Source: Proteobacteria bacterium UBA6920
Lineage (GTDB): Bacteria > Pseudomonadota > Gammaproteobacteria > SG8-11
Reading direction: 5' to 3'
NCBI GenBank assembly: GCA_002448875.1
Contig: DKAS01000016.1
Location: 2,892 to 15,714, forward strand
Length of the DNA: 12,823 bases
Shown here: in pieces, positions 1 through 6,610 of the stretch
Layout of the letters: every line of letters starts with the position of its first letter
How positions within the stretch are numbered: the first letter of the stretch is position 1
Made by a program: the position numbers and the translations under genes
Notes under the pieces: model-generated
Databases searched by the model: none
Seen by the model: the letters and a program-made list of their open reading frames with translations, nothing else
Told to the model about the DNA's origin: nothing

Positions 1-566
1 AATTCGCAGGGCGGGGTGGCTGGCGGCGCAGATTCCACCGAGCTTGCCGGCGCGCCGGTAGCGGTCTGCCCGTTGCCGGTCGCCGTGGTGCCTGGGGACG
101 TTGCCCCGGGAGCTGGGGCGGCAGCGGTGTCTGGCGCTGCCGTGGCAGCGGCCGGGGTTGGCGTGGCCGGCGCGCTGGTCGCGGTTGCCGGGTCGGCCTG
201 CGTCTGGCTGCCGGTGGCGGCTTTGCCGTTGCATTCTGCGGTTTTTTTCTGCGCAACCGTGCTGTCATTCAGCGCCAGTTGCATGCCTTGCCACGGTTGC
301 TCATGCGCGGCGCCCTGCAGTTGGCGCAATTCCGCGGCGGACGCCGGTCGCAGCGCGTACCCCTGCTGGTGCAATTGCGCTTGCACGCCGTCCAGCTGCG
401 TGGAATCGACGGCATAGACGGCGGTATCGCCGGCAAGCGCCGGGTCTTGCCCGGTGGCGGGAGACGTGACGGAAAATTCCCGGGCGTAGGCCGAGGGAAA
501 AAGCGTCATCCAGAAAAAAAACAACAGCGTGATGCCGGCCAGACGGGGATTACGGAGTCCTTGCAT
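1..566 (-). CDS. Secreted protein of unknown function (5' part; 3' end outside window)
   Basis: An open frame of 188 codons runs leftward from ATG at 566-564 to the window edge without a stop. The start is supported by GAGGAAG about 5 nt upstream. Residues 1-28 look like a Sec signal peptide: Arg-containing N-region, a hydrophobic LLFFFWMTLF core, and an AYA-R cleavage site near residue 28. A short mixed-composition segment follows (about 29-110) with one Cys at 112. From about 113 on the protein is almost purely Ala/Thr/Pro/Gly/Ser, like a flexible linker or surface spacer, with another Cys at 187. I do not recognise the family. The Ala/Pro/Thr tract probably joins the N-terminal segment to a further domain outside the window. 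Third-position GC is high and the signal peptide is convincing, so the gene itself is well supported. Confidence 0.72.
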   Translation of the reverse strand, partial: MQGLRNPRLAGITLLFFFWMTLFPSAYAREFSVTSPATGQDPALAGDTAVYAVDSTQLDGVQAQLHQQGYALRPASAAELRQLQGAAHEQPWQGMQLALNDSTVAQKKTAECNGKAATGSQTQADPATATSAPATPTPAAATAAPDTAAAPAPGATSPGTTATGNGQTATGAPASSVESAPPATPPCE

Positions 567-591
567 ACTGCTTCCTCGCGGAATTCTGCCA

Positions 592-623
592 ACTATGGCA
601 GCAGAAGCGCGGCAACCTGTCAA
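592..623 (-). promoter_or_regulatory. Candidate sigma70 promoter for the leftward secreted-protein gene
   Basis: On the minus strand a perfect -35 box TTGACA lies at 623-618. It is followed either by TGCCAT at 17-bp spacing, or by an extended -10 (TGC then CATAGT, 597-592) at 20-bp spacing. The -10 match is mediocre. Position supports it: transcription would begin about 20 nt before the ATG at 566. The -10 region overlaps a TGCCA-N4-TGGCA inverted repeat (587-600) that could bind a regulator. Confidence 0.4.
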
Positions 624-786
624 GACCGGCGATTTTTTACACACCGCGAGTCGCAAAACAGCACCGGCTCTTGATCACCGATACGGAGTGGCCGCAGGCC
701 TTGACGGCATTTGCTGGCGGCGCCTGGACAGGACGCAGCGGCGCTGGGCAGGTCATGACCGGTGATTTCGGCGCCGGGAGTTTTAT

Positions 787-792
787 TATAAG
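787..792 (+). promoter_or_regulatory. Possible -10 box for the RDD/SpoIIM unit
   Basis: TATAAG matches five of six bases of the sigma70 -10 consensus and sits in the only AT-rich patch (780-808) of an otherwise GC-rich gap. No good -35 lies 16-18 bp upstream; the palindromes GGTCATGACC (751-760) and CGGCGCCG (769-776) occupy that place, which would suit an activator-dependent or repressed promoter. A start near 799 would give a leader of about 155 nt. Weak evidence. Confidence 0.25.
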
Positions 793-794
793 AT

Positions 795-812
795 AAGCAT
801 TGAAAAATGCTT
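795..812. repeat. Perfect 7-bp hairpin with GAAA tetraloop
   Basis: AAGCATT (795-801), loop GAAA (802-805) and AATGCTT (806-812) form a perfect stem with a GNRA-type loop. It follows the TATAAG box directly, so it would lie at the transcription start or in the early leader. No T-run follows on either strand, so it is not a terminator. Confidence 0.5.
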
Positions 813-908
813 GGTCGCCGCTGGTGCCGGTGCTGCGGTATTTTTGCAGCCAGGGAAGCTAAAGATGGTGGAGGTTCGGTCCGAGAAACGTATATCCCTC
901 CCGGGGCG

Positions 909-924
909 GGCCGTAGCGACGGCC
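909..924. repeat. Perfect 6-bp GC hairpin in the RDD leader
   Basis: GGCCGT (909-914), AGCG loop (915-918) and ACGGCC (919-924) pair perfectly. It lies 30 nt before the RDD start codon and is followed four bases later by the 10-bp palindrome TGATCGATCA (928-937). Either could be leader RNA structure or an operator. Neither matches a riboswitch class I know. Confidence 0.45.
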
Positions 925-954
925 GGTTGATCGATCAGTCATTCGCGGACGTTT

Positions 955-1710
955 ATGGACCGACAACTCGACATTCAGACGGCGGATGCCCTGCAGATTC
1001 AGTTACCTATTGCCGGGCCGGGCGGTCGCAGCTATGCCTTTATTATCGACTGGCACATCCGGGTGCTGTTTGTTCTCTGCTGGATCTTAGCCATTCCATT
1101 GGTGTTTTCACCGCTGGCGGAATGGACGGAGTTTTTCCAGAACTTTAACGCCAACCCGCGCTGGCTGCTCTGGCTGTTTTTCGCGCCGCCGCTGATCGTC
1201 TATTTCCTCTATCATCCGTTGCTGGAATGGCTGATGCGCGGCCGCACGCCGGGCAAGCGCATGGCAGGGGTGCGCATTGTAACCTTGCAAGGGCATACTC
1301 CTGGCGTCGGTCCCATCTTGATTCGCAATATTTTCCGCCTGATTGACTCGCTGCCTGCGTGGTACATGCTGGGATTGCTCACTACCATGGTGACGAAAAA
1401 CGCCGTGCGCATTGGCGATATCGCCGCCGGCACCTTGCTGGTATACGAGGAGAAAGTCGCCAGTAAAACCCTGCAGGCGCTGGCTGCCAACACCACCGGG
1501 TTCAGACTGAATCCGCAGCAATGGGAACTGGTGAACGAATTGCTGGCGCGCTGGAAACAATTGGATTCCCCCGAGCGCAGGGCGCTGGCCAGCCAGTTGT
1601 TGTCTTCACTGGGAGAAATATTACCTGTCAGCAGCGGCGGTACCGGCAACGACCAGGTGTTGTACCAGCGCCTGCTCGAAATCCAGCAGGGGAGTGGCGG
1701 TGGTGATTGA
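955..1710 (+). CDS. RDD family membrane protein
   Basis: A 251-aa inner-membrane protein of the RDD family, named for conserved Arg and Asp residues. What is seen: R25 and D32 at the start of the first helix (about 27-50), a second helix about 70-90, the hallmark GRTPGKRMAGVRIV (96-109), then RNIFRLIDSLP (124-134), and a further hydrophobic stretch ending in IGDIAAGT (153-160). A soluble, charged C-terminal tail (about 170-251) ends Gly-rich. Family members are small polytopic proteins; some are linked to Na+/H+ transport, most have no known role. ATG 955 is chosen because the RDD block aligns from near the N-terminus, although the ribosome-binding site is weak. The stop overlaps the next gene, so the two are probably translated together. 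Membership is clear; function here is inferred only from neighbours, which belong to the MoxR/DUF58 type of cluster. Confidence 0.9.
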   Translation: MDRQLDIQTADALQIQLPIAGPGGRSYAFIIDWHIRVLFVLCWILAIPLVFSPLAEWTEFFQNFNANPRWLLWLFFAPPLIVYFLYHPLLEWLMRGRTPGKRMAGVRIVTLQGHTPGVGPILIRNIFRLIDSLPAWYMLGLLTTMVTKNAVRIGDIAAGTLLVYEEKVASKTLQALAANTTGFRLNPQQWELVNELLARWKQLDSPERRALASQLLSSLGEILPVSSGGTGNDQVLYQRLLEIQQGSGGGD

Positions 1711-2683
1711 TACCTATCTGGCGCACTGGCTGGAAAAGCGCGTTGCGCACTGGCAGTCCGTCGCCCGGCGCTTGCGTCGCCCGGCACAGCGCGGCAGCGA
1801 CGTGGCGGAGGCCATGCAACTGGTGGTGCAGTACCGCGATCTGGCGCGCGACTTGTCACTGGCGCGCGGGGTGCTGCCTCAGGGACGGCTGGCGGCGATG
1901 CTGCAATCCCTGTTTCTGGCGGCGCACGAGGAATTGCACCGGCCGCCGTTTTTTCCCCGCCAGCAGTTGCTGGATCTGTTCCTGCGGGATATTCCCGCGG
2001 TCGCCGCACGCCTGCGCGGCGTGATCGCCGCCACGTTCACCCTGTTCATCGCCAGTGCCCTGTGCGGCTGGTTGCTGGTGTTCAATTATCCGCCGCTGGC
2101 CAGCCTGTTCGCGTCGGAGCAGATGATAGAAATGGTGCGGGCCGGTAATTTATGGACCGACAATCTGCTGAATGTCATGCCTTCGTCGCTGCTGTCGCTG
2201 GGCATCATGACCAATAATATCGTCGTTGCCATCTTCGCTTTCCTGCTTGGCTCTTTCTACGGTCTGGGTACGCTGTATATCATCGGCATGAACGGCCTGA
2301 TGCTGGGTGCGATCTTCGCTTTCACCGGCGAGTACGGTCTGGCCGGTGGTTTGTTCAAATTCGTGGTGGCGCACGGCGTGGTGGAGTTGAGCGTCATCTG
2401 CCTGGCCGGCGCCGCCGGCGTCAGTCTGGGGGAGGCGCTGCTGCGGCCCGGTGATCGCGGCCGTGGCCAGGCATTTCAGGAAGCGGTGCAGCAGGGCGGC
2501 AAATTGCTGTTGTTGTGCGCGCTGTTCCTGATCGGCGCCGGCCTGATCGAAGGTTTCGTTTCGCCGGATGATCGCATCCCGCTGGTCGCCCGGGTGGTGA
2601 TCGGCCTGGGTTACGGCGTGCTGCTGTATCTTGCGGTCAGCGGCCGCTGGCGCCGGCTGTTGCGCGCCCCCGCGCAGCAATAG
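1700..2683 (+). CDS. SpoIIM/DUF95 family integral membrane protein
   Basis: A roughly 327-aa membrane protein of the stage II sporulation protein M (DUF95) family. The N-terminal third (about 1-105) is soluble, Arg-rich and helical. Five or six membrane helices follow, starting near residue 106, with family-like motifs IMTNNI (about 169-174), AHGVVEL (about 224-230) and a terminal EGFVSP segment before the last helix. In Bacillus SpoIIM belongs to the DMP peptidoglycan-degradation complex during engulfment. Gram-negative members do not sporulate and commonly sit beside RDD, MoxR and DUF58 genes, as here. GTG codons at 1694, 1700 and 1703 are all possible starts. AGGGGAG at 1688-1694 is best spaced for 1700 or 1703 and overlaps the 1694 codon, so 1700 is given. 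The gene overlaps the RDD end by 11 nt, indicating coupling. Exact role unknown. Confidence 0.88.
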   Translation: MVIDTYLAHWLEKRVAHWQSVARRLRRPAQRGSDVAEAMQLVVQYRDLARDLSLARGVLPQGRLAAMLQSLFLAAHEELHRPPFFPRQQLLDLFLRDIPAVAARLRGVIAATFTLFIASALCGWLLVFNYPPLASLFASEQMIEMVRAGNLWTDNLLNVMPSSLLSLGIMTNNIVVAIFAFLLGSFYGLGTLYIIGMNGLMLGAIFAFTGEYGLAGGLFKFVVAHGVVELSVICLAGAAGVSLGEALLRPGDRGRGQAFQEAVQQGGKLLLLCALFLIGAGLIEGFVSPDDRIPLVARVVIGLGYGVLLYLAVSGRWRRLLRAPAQQ

Positions 2684-2725
2684 CGATGGTGTCCACCGCT
2701 GGTGATGAAAATGATGATATTTGCT

Positions 2726-2864
2726 TTCCCGCCCGCGGCAGGGGTGGCGCTCCGCTTTTTCGGGACGTCCAGCGCCAGGGAAGGCGCTGGTCGAGCGCGC
2801 AGGGATGCGTCCTTGGCGGTCCCGGAAAAGCGGAGCGCCACCGCTGCCAAAAAGCGGGCGGGAA
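2726..2864. repeat. Large imperfect palindrome (MITE/REP-like, possible bidirectional terminator)
   Basis: Outer arms TTCCCGCCCGC (2726-2736) and GCGGGCGGGAA (2854-2864) match perfectly. After a 5-nt A bulge on the right (2849-2853), inner arms 2737-2766 and 2819-2848 pair over 30 positions with two mismatches: one G-G, and one T-G that would wobble in RNA. The 52-nt centre holds a nested perfect 8-bp hairpin, CCAGCGCC (2769-2776) with GGCGCTGG (2783-2790). As RNA from either convergent gene it would fold into a long cruciform-like stem. This is typical of non-coding dispersed repeats or MITEs in intergenic gaps, and could stop transcription from both sides. No second copy is in the window, so its dispersed nature is inference. 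Confidence 0.75.
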
Positions 2865-2893
2865 CACCTTACTTACCACGCACTCAGACCGAG

Positions 2894-2918
2894 CGTAAAC
2901 TTCCGCACATCGTTTACG
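2894..2918. repeat. 7-bp inverted repeat downstream of the DUF58 gene
   Basis: CGTAAAC (2894-2900) and GTTTACG (2912-2918) are perfect inverted copies with an 11-nt loop. There is no T-run, so it is a poor terminator. It lies about 60 nt beyond the DUF58 stop and 30 nt from the large palindrome. Confidence 0.35.
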
Positions 2919-2976
2919 GTGTCTGCAACGCCCAAACAGTTTCTACGCCACGATTGAGTGATGGTGCGGTTTACTT

Positions 2977-4272
2977 TCAAATCTTCCGCTGCTGGCGTAA
3001 GCGCTGATAAAAACTCAGCACCGCGTCGTCCAGCCGTTCGGCGTGATCCCGTACCACGCAAGCACCCTGATGCTGCAGGCGCAGCATGGTGGCGCGCGTG
3101 CTCTGTTCCAGTTCCATGGCGGCCAGCGCATCGTAGGGTGCCTGCGCGTGGGTCGCCGGCGCGTCGGCCAGGGCCTGCAGCTGCGGATCCTGCAGAGTGG
3201 CGAGCAGTGGCAGATGCTTGCGTCGCAGCAGATGCACGGCGCTGAGCATCTGGCTGCTGGCGTCGCTGATGTCCAGATCGGTGAACAGCACCACCAGGCT
3301 GCGCTGGCGCAGGCAGGCTTGCAGGCCGGTGACCGCGGCCAGCGGGTTGGATTCGCGGGCCAGGGCGCGGCTGGCCGCCAGGGCCTGGCGCAGTGCGCTC
3401 AAGGCCGGCGTGCCGCGGGCCGGCGGCAGCGTCAACAGGGGGGCATCGGCGTACACCACCAGACTCACCAGGTCACCGTGGGCCACGGCGGTTTCCGCCA
3501 GGCGCGCGGCCAGATTGACATAGTGGTGAAATCGGCTCAGGGTTCCCAGTTGCAGACCGCTGGTGCGGCCGGCGTCGATCGCCAGGGCGATGCTCAGATG
3601 TTGTTCTTCGTTGAACACGCGCACGGTGTGCCGGCCGCGGCGCGCCGTGGCTTTCCAGTCGATGGCGCGCAGGGAATCGCCCGGGTGGTAGTCGCGCAGG
3701 AACAGCAACTCGCTGCCGCCGCCGCGCAGTTGCTTATCGTAGCCGCCGGTGCGACGCAGCCCCACATTGCGCTCATCGCGGCGCAACAAATCGGGTTTGA
3801 CCGGTACCTGCTCAGGCTGCTGCAGCCGCCGGTTCCACCAGGCCAGGCCGAACAGGCCGAGCACGCGGGTGTAAACTGTGTGCCAGCTGAGATTGCCGAG
3901 GGTCAGGGGTTGAAAGGTAAATTTGTGGCAGGCGCTGGCCGCCGCGCCGACTCGCAGCTGGCATACGCTTACCTGGCCGCCGGCTCCGATCGGCAGCGGT
4001 TGCAGCAGCTGCAGGCGCTGCGGTGAATTGCCTTGATTATGGATGATGAGTTCGGCTTCGCTATGCCGCCCCAGCGCCAGGCTGACCGGCAGCCGTCGTC
4101 GCACGCTCAGCGGAGCGCGCCGGATCAGTATCGCTTCGAGCAGCAGCGCCAGGACCAGCGCCGCCGCCGGCAAGCGCCAGATATCCCGCCATACCGTATC
4201 CGACCACTGGCCGGCAATGCCGAGCACAGTGACCAGCAGAAACAGCAGATAGGCGCGCAGGGACAGATGCAT
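2977..4272 (-). CDS. DUF58 family (VWA-like) membrane-anchored protein
   Basis: A 431-aa DUF58 protein. Two N-terminal membrane helices (about 4-21 and 33-50) anchor a soluble, probably cytosolic region. The DUF58 signature RDYHPGDSLRAIDWKATARR occupies 193-212. It is followed by a von Willebrand factor A-like domain: first strand LSIALAIDAGRTS (226-238) with the metal-site Asp at 233, and a later strand LVVLFTDLD (326-334). The MIDAS motif is DAGRT rather than the classic DxSxS, so metal binding may be altered. DUF58 proteins are typically encoded next to MoxR ATPases, and VWA proteins are thought to act as partners or substrate adaptors of these chaperone-like ATPases. The start lies 6 nt after the MoxR stop and lacks a strong ribosome-binding site, pointing to coupling. 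It is the last gene of the five-gene leftward operon and faces the palindromic element. Confidence 0.92.
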   Translation of the reverse strand: MHLSLRAYLLFLLVTVLGIAGQWSDTVWRDIWRLPAAALVLALLLEAILIRRAPLSVRRRLPVSLALGRHSEAELIIHNQGNSPQRLQLLQPLPIGAGGQVSVCQLRVGAAASACHKFTFQPLTLGNLSWHTVYTRVLGLFGLAWWNRRLQQPEQVPVKPDLLRRDERNVGLRRTGGYDKQLRGGGSELLFLRDYHPGDSLRAIDWKATARRGRHTVRVFNEEQHLSIALAIDAGRTSGLQLGTLSRFHHYVNLAARLAETAVAHGDLVSLVVYADAPLLTLPPARGTPALSALRQALAASRALARESNPLAAVTGLQACLRQRSLVVLFTDLDISDASSQMLSAVHLLRRKHLPLLATLQDPQLQALADAPATHAQAPYDALAAMELEQSTRATMLRLQHQGACVVRDHAERLDDAVLSFYQRLRQQRKI

Positions 4273-4278
4273 GCCGCG

Positions 4279-5253
4279 TCAGCCGTTGCTGGTCTCCGCC
4301 GCCGGGGCGCGCGGCACCGCCACCTGGGCGAACACGGCGTCGACCAGGGCGGCGGCGCCGATATTTTCCAGCGTCGCTTCCGGCGTCAGAATCAGGCGGT
4401 GGGCCATCACCGCTGGCGCCACCGCCTTGACGTCCTCAGGAGTGACGAAGTCGCCGCCGCGCAAGGCGGCGTGGGCACGGGCGCAGCGCATCAAGCCCAG
4501 GGCGCCGCGGGTGGACAGGCCGAGGCTGATCAGGGCGTGCTGGCGGCTGGCAGTGGCAATGGCGGTGATGTACTGGTAGAGTTCGTCGGCGACGTGCACC
4601 TGCGCGGTTTGCTCGCGGGCGGCGGCGATCAGCGCCGCATCGATCGCCGCGCTGATCGCTGTCGCTTCGCCGTGTCCACCGCCGGGGCGGTCATAGGTGC
4701 GCAGTACCCGGATTTCGTTCTGTGGATCCGGGTAGCTGATGATCATGCGCAGCAGAAAGCGGTCGAGCTGTGATTCAGGCAGCGGATAGGTGCCTTCGAA
4801 TTCGAACGGATTCTGCGAAGCAATCACCAGGAAGTTGTCGCGCAGGCGGTAGGTTTCGCGGTCTATGCTGATGGCGCCTTCCTCCATGGCCTGCAGCAGC
4901 GCCGACTGGGTTTTCGGGCCGGTGCGGTTGATTTCGTCCACCAGTACCACGTCGGCGAACAGCGGCCCGCGCACCAGCTCGAAGCCGCGGCTTTGTTCGT
5001 TGTAAACATGGACCCCGGTCATGTCCGACGGCATCAGGTCAGCGGTGCACTGGATGCGTTTGAAGTCTCCCCCCAGCTGCGCCGCCAGGGTCTTGGCCAG
5101 CAGGGTCTTGCCCACGCCGGGTACGCCTTCCAGCAGTATGTGACCGCCGTTGATCAGTGCCAGGCACAGGCCGTGGATCAGTTCACCGGCGCCGAAGACG
5201 ATTTCACCGATGGCGCCATCCAGCCTGCTCTTGAGTTGCTCCGCGGGTTTCAT
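4279..5253 (-). CDS. MoxR family AAA+ ATPase
   Basis: A 324-aa cytosolic AAA+ ATPase of the MoxR family, full length for the family. Visible motifs: Walker A GVPGVGKT (43-50); Walker B VVLVDEINR (102-110, Asp106/Glu107); the MoxR signature ASQNPFEFEGTYPLPESQLD (145-164) with sensor-1 Asn148; Arg165 in the arginine-finger position; and a sensor-2 region LSTRGALGLMR (246-256). The C-terminus is the usual helical lid. MoxR proteins form hexameric rings and act as chaperone-like remodellers for assembly or metal/cofactor insertion in partner proteins, usually with a VWA protein, here the DUF58 gene just downstream. The start overlaps the DUF4350 stop in an ATGA quartet, so translation is coupled. 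Family is certain; the client is unknown and probably one of the neighbouring membrane proteins. Confidence 0.95.
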   Translation of the reverse strand: MKPAEQLKSRLDGAIGEIVFGAGELIHGLCLALINGGHILLEGVPGVGKTLLAKTLAAQLGGDFKRIQCTADLMPSDMTGVHVYNEQSRGFELVRGPLFADVVLVDEINRTGPKTQSALLQAMEEGAISIDRETYRLRDNFLVIASQNPFEFEGTYPLPESQLDRFLLRMIISYPDPQNEIRVLRTYDRPGGGHGEATAISAAIDAALIAAAREQTAQVHVADELYQYITAIATASRQHALISLGLSTRGALGLMRCARAHAALRGGDFVTPEDVKAVAPAVMAHRLILTPEATLENIGAAALVDAVFAQVAVPRAPAAETSNG

Positions 5254-6599
5254 GGGATGATCCGATTCCTCAGTGTCAGCAGTGTGTTGCGTAGTTTAGG
5301 CAGATTGCAGCGTTGATTGCCAGACAAACCACCGTATTGCCGTTGCAGCCAGTTCAGGGTGCGGTCCTCGATCCGTGGATGGTGTTGCAGCAGTTCCCAC
5401 ACCGGTTCGCCGTTGCGCGGCAGTTTGTAATGTTCGCGCAGGTCATTGAAAAAATGGCGGAACAAGGCCGCCGCCGCCGCCTGCGGGCTGAGAGTGCGGG
5501 CGAAAAAGCCGCCGACCGCGCGGGCGAAATCCGGCTGGGGCGGGGTGCGTGCCGCCGCGTGCAGCGGCGCAAAACGATTGCTCCGACCAGCCACATAGAG
5601 CAGCCAGAAGGCAAGAATGAACCCCAGGGTGCGATGCAGGCGTGAATCGGCGAAAAACGCCCGCGGATCGTACAGGGCGCTGACGCCGAAATGCATATCA
5701 TCAAAAATCACCTTGCCGCCTTCGCCCAGGGAGTGGCTGATGATTTCCGCCAGCAATGCCGCGTTATCCTGCTCCCCGAGGGTGATGTTGCCGAACAGAT
5801 CGGCAAAGCGGCTGGCCCACAACTGGCCGTTGCCGATTCGGGTCAGCCACAGTGCCGGCTGCTGCCTGGCATCGCGCAACACCACCAGCAGGCTGCGCTG
5901 GGTATCCACTCCCTGCAGCACAACCTTGCCAACGGCAGCGGGGACTTCCCGGGCGCTGACCTGGCGCACCGCGGAGGACAGCAGTGCCACCGGTGTCAGG
6001 AGGATCTGCTGCGCTTCATGCGCCGCCAGCTGCTTGCTTATTTGCCGTAATAGATCGGAAGGCGAGGCCTGATCCGGCGCAGCCGTGGCATCCGCCGCTG
6101 GCGCTGTATCATTCGCGTCGGTCGCGTCGGTCGCGTCGGTCGCGTCTTCCGTGTCTTCGGCGTCGTCGTCCTCGAACGCGAAACCCAGACGGTCGAGAAT
6201 ATCTTCGTCCGTGTCCCGGTTGGCCAGTTGCGTCCAGGGCGGTTCATCGCTCCAGGCGCTGAGCAGCAGGATGCTGTTCCCCTGCGCCAGCCAGTTCAAC
6301 AGGCTGTACAGTTCCTGCTCGCGGGCGGGCACCAGGGCCGGCGCCGAACTGATCAGCAGGTTGCCGCGGGCCGGCAGGTCCGCATCGTCGAGCAGGCGGT
6401 CGTAATATGCCTGCAGACCCTGATTGGCGATCTGATTATGATCCAGCCAGGCTTTCAGCCCCGCCAGCCCCTGCCGGCCGCGGTCCAGGCTGGAAGGCAG
6501 GGAGGGTGGTATCTGCGGCGGCGTTGCCGGTGTCAGCAGGATGATGACCAGCAGCAGGGTGGCGGCGGCGCTGAGCAGGCTGATCAGACGGTCGCGCAT
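5250..6599 (-). CDS. DUF4350 domain membrane protein
   Basis: A 449-aa bitopic membrane protein with a DUF4350-type periplasmic region. Helix 1 is at 5-24 and helix 2 at about 322-338; positive charges suggest the N-terminus and the C-terminal 110 residues are cytosolic, with about 25-320 periplasmic. The FDDMHFG motif (299-305) just before helix 2 fits the family. An acidic low-complexity stretch (143-165) includes an ATD tripeptide repeat. Longer frames reach back to 6650, but ATG 6599 is preferred: AAGGAGG lies 4 nt upstream (6604-6610), the hydrophobic helix then begins normally, and the gene starts 10 nt after the upstream stop instead of overlapping it. DUF4350 genes commonly accompany DUF4129, MoxR and DUF58, as here. 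Molecular function unknown; the cytosolic C-terminus is a plausible contact point for MoxR. Confidence 0.85.
   Translation of the reverse strand: MRDRLISLLSAAATLLLVIILLTPATPPQIPPSLPSSLDRGRQGLAGLKAWLDHNQIANQGLQAYYDRLLDDADLPARGNLLISSAPALVPAREQELYSLLNWLAQGNSILLLSAWSDEPPWTQLANRDTDEDILDRLGFAFEDDDAEDTEDATDATDATDANDTAPAADATAAPDQASPSDLLRQISKQLAAHEAQQILLTPVALLSSAVRQVSAREVPAAVGKVVLQGVDTQRSLLVVLRDARQQPALWLTRIGNGQLWASRFADLFGNITLGEQDNAALLAEIISHSLGEGGKVIFDDMHFGVSALYDPRAFFADSRLHRTLGFILAFWLLYVAGRSNRFAPLHAAARTPPQPDFARAVGGFFARTLSPQAAAAALFRHFFNDLREHYKLPRNGEPVWELLQHHPRIEDRTLNWLQRQYGGLSGNQRCNLPKLRNTLLTLRNRIIP
6114..6146 (-). repeat. 9-bp tandem repeat within the DUF4350 gene
   Basis: Three full copies of CGCGTCGGT (plus strand) and a partial fourth run head to tail, encoding Ala-Thr-Asp repeats at about residues 153-162 of the DUF4350 protein. 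Copy-number change would stay in frame, so the length of the acidic periplasmic linker may vary between strains. Confidence 0.85.
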
Positions 6600-6603
6600 G
6601 CTG

Positions 6604-6610
6604 CCTCCTT
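6604..6610 (-). promoter_or_regulatory. Ribosome-binding site deciding the DUF4350 start
   Basis: AAGGAGG on the minus strand, 4 nt before ATG 6599, is the best Shine-Dalgarno sequence in the operon. It lies directly after the TGA of the DUF4129 gene (6612-6610, sharing one base). It favours this ATG over one 17 codons upstream at 6650. Confidence 0.7.

Larger units (their letters stand above)
567..954. other. Divergent intergenic control region (388 bp)
   Basis: I see no convincing gene here; the short frames that cross it lack coding character. It separates the leftward secreted-protein gene from the rightward RDD/SpoIIM pair. Contents from left to right: the TGCCA/TGGCA inverted repeat and leftward promoter (587-623); a perfect palindrome GGTCATGACC (751-760); an AT-rich TATAAG box (787-792) that could be a rightward -10 element but has no clear -35; a 7-bp hairpin (795-812); a 6-bp GC hairpin (909-924); and a palindrome TGATCGATCA (928-937) just ahead of the RDD start codon at 955. 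The RDD gene has only a weak ribosome-binding site (GCGGAC, 949-950 region). Confidence 0.5.
2684..2976. other. Convergent intergenic gap (293 bp) with palindromic element
   Basis: This gap lies between the tail-to-tail ends of the SpoIIM/DUF95 gene and the DUF58 gene. Almost half is the 139-bp palindrome described separately (2726-2864). Further right is a 7-bp inverted repeat, CGTAAAC (2894-2900) and GTTTACG (2912-2918), with an 11-nt loop. Short frames cross the gap on both strands but look like products of the repeat, and I call no gene. Confidence 0.6.

Noticed and set aside
16..417. 133-codon plus-strand frame at the left edge
   Set aside because: Its Ala/Val/Gly-rich product is the antisense of the Ala/Thr/Pro linker; the minus strand has a signal peptide and ribosome-binding site.
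813..954. Riboswitch-like leader before the RDD gene
   Set aside because: Hairpins are present, but no conserved core of a riboswitch class I know could be matched.
1212..2009. 265-codon minus-strand frame across the RDD and SpoIIM genes
   Set aside because: Pro/Arg/Ala-rich and spans two well-supported genes on the other strand.
2686..3007. Short frames on both strands over the convergent gap
   Set aside because: They are produced by the palindromic repeat, lack ribosome-binding sites and give near mirror-image products.
3043..4026. 327-codon plus-strand frame opposite DUF58
   Set aside because: Gln/Ala/Gly-rich shadow with no recognisable motif; the minus-strand DUF58 gene is unambiguous.
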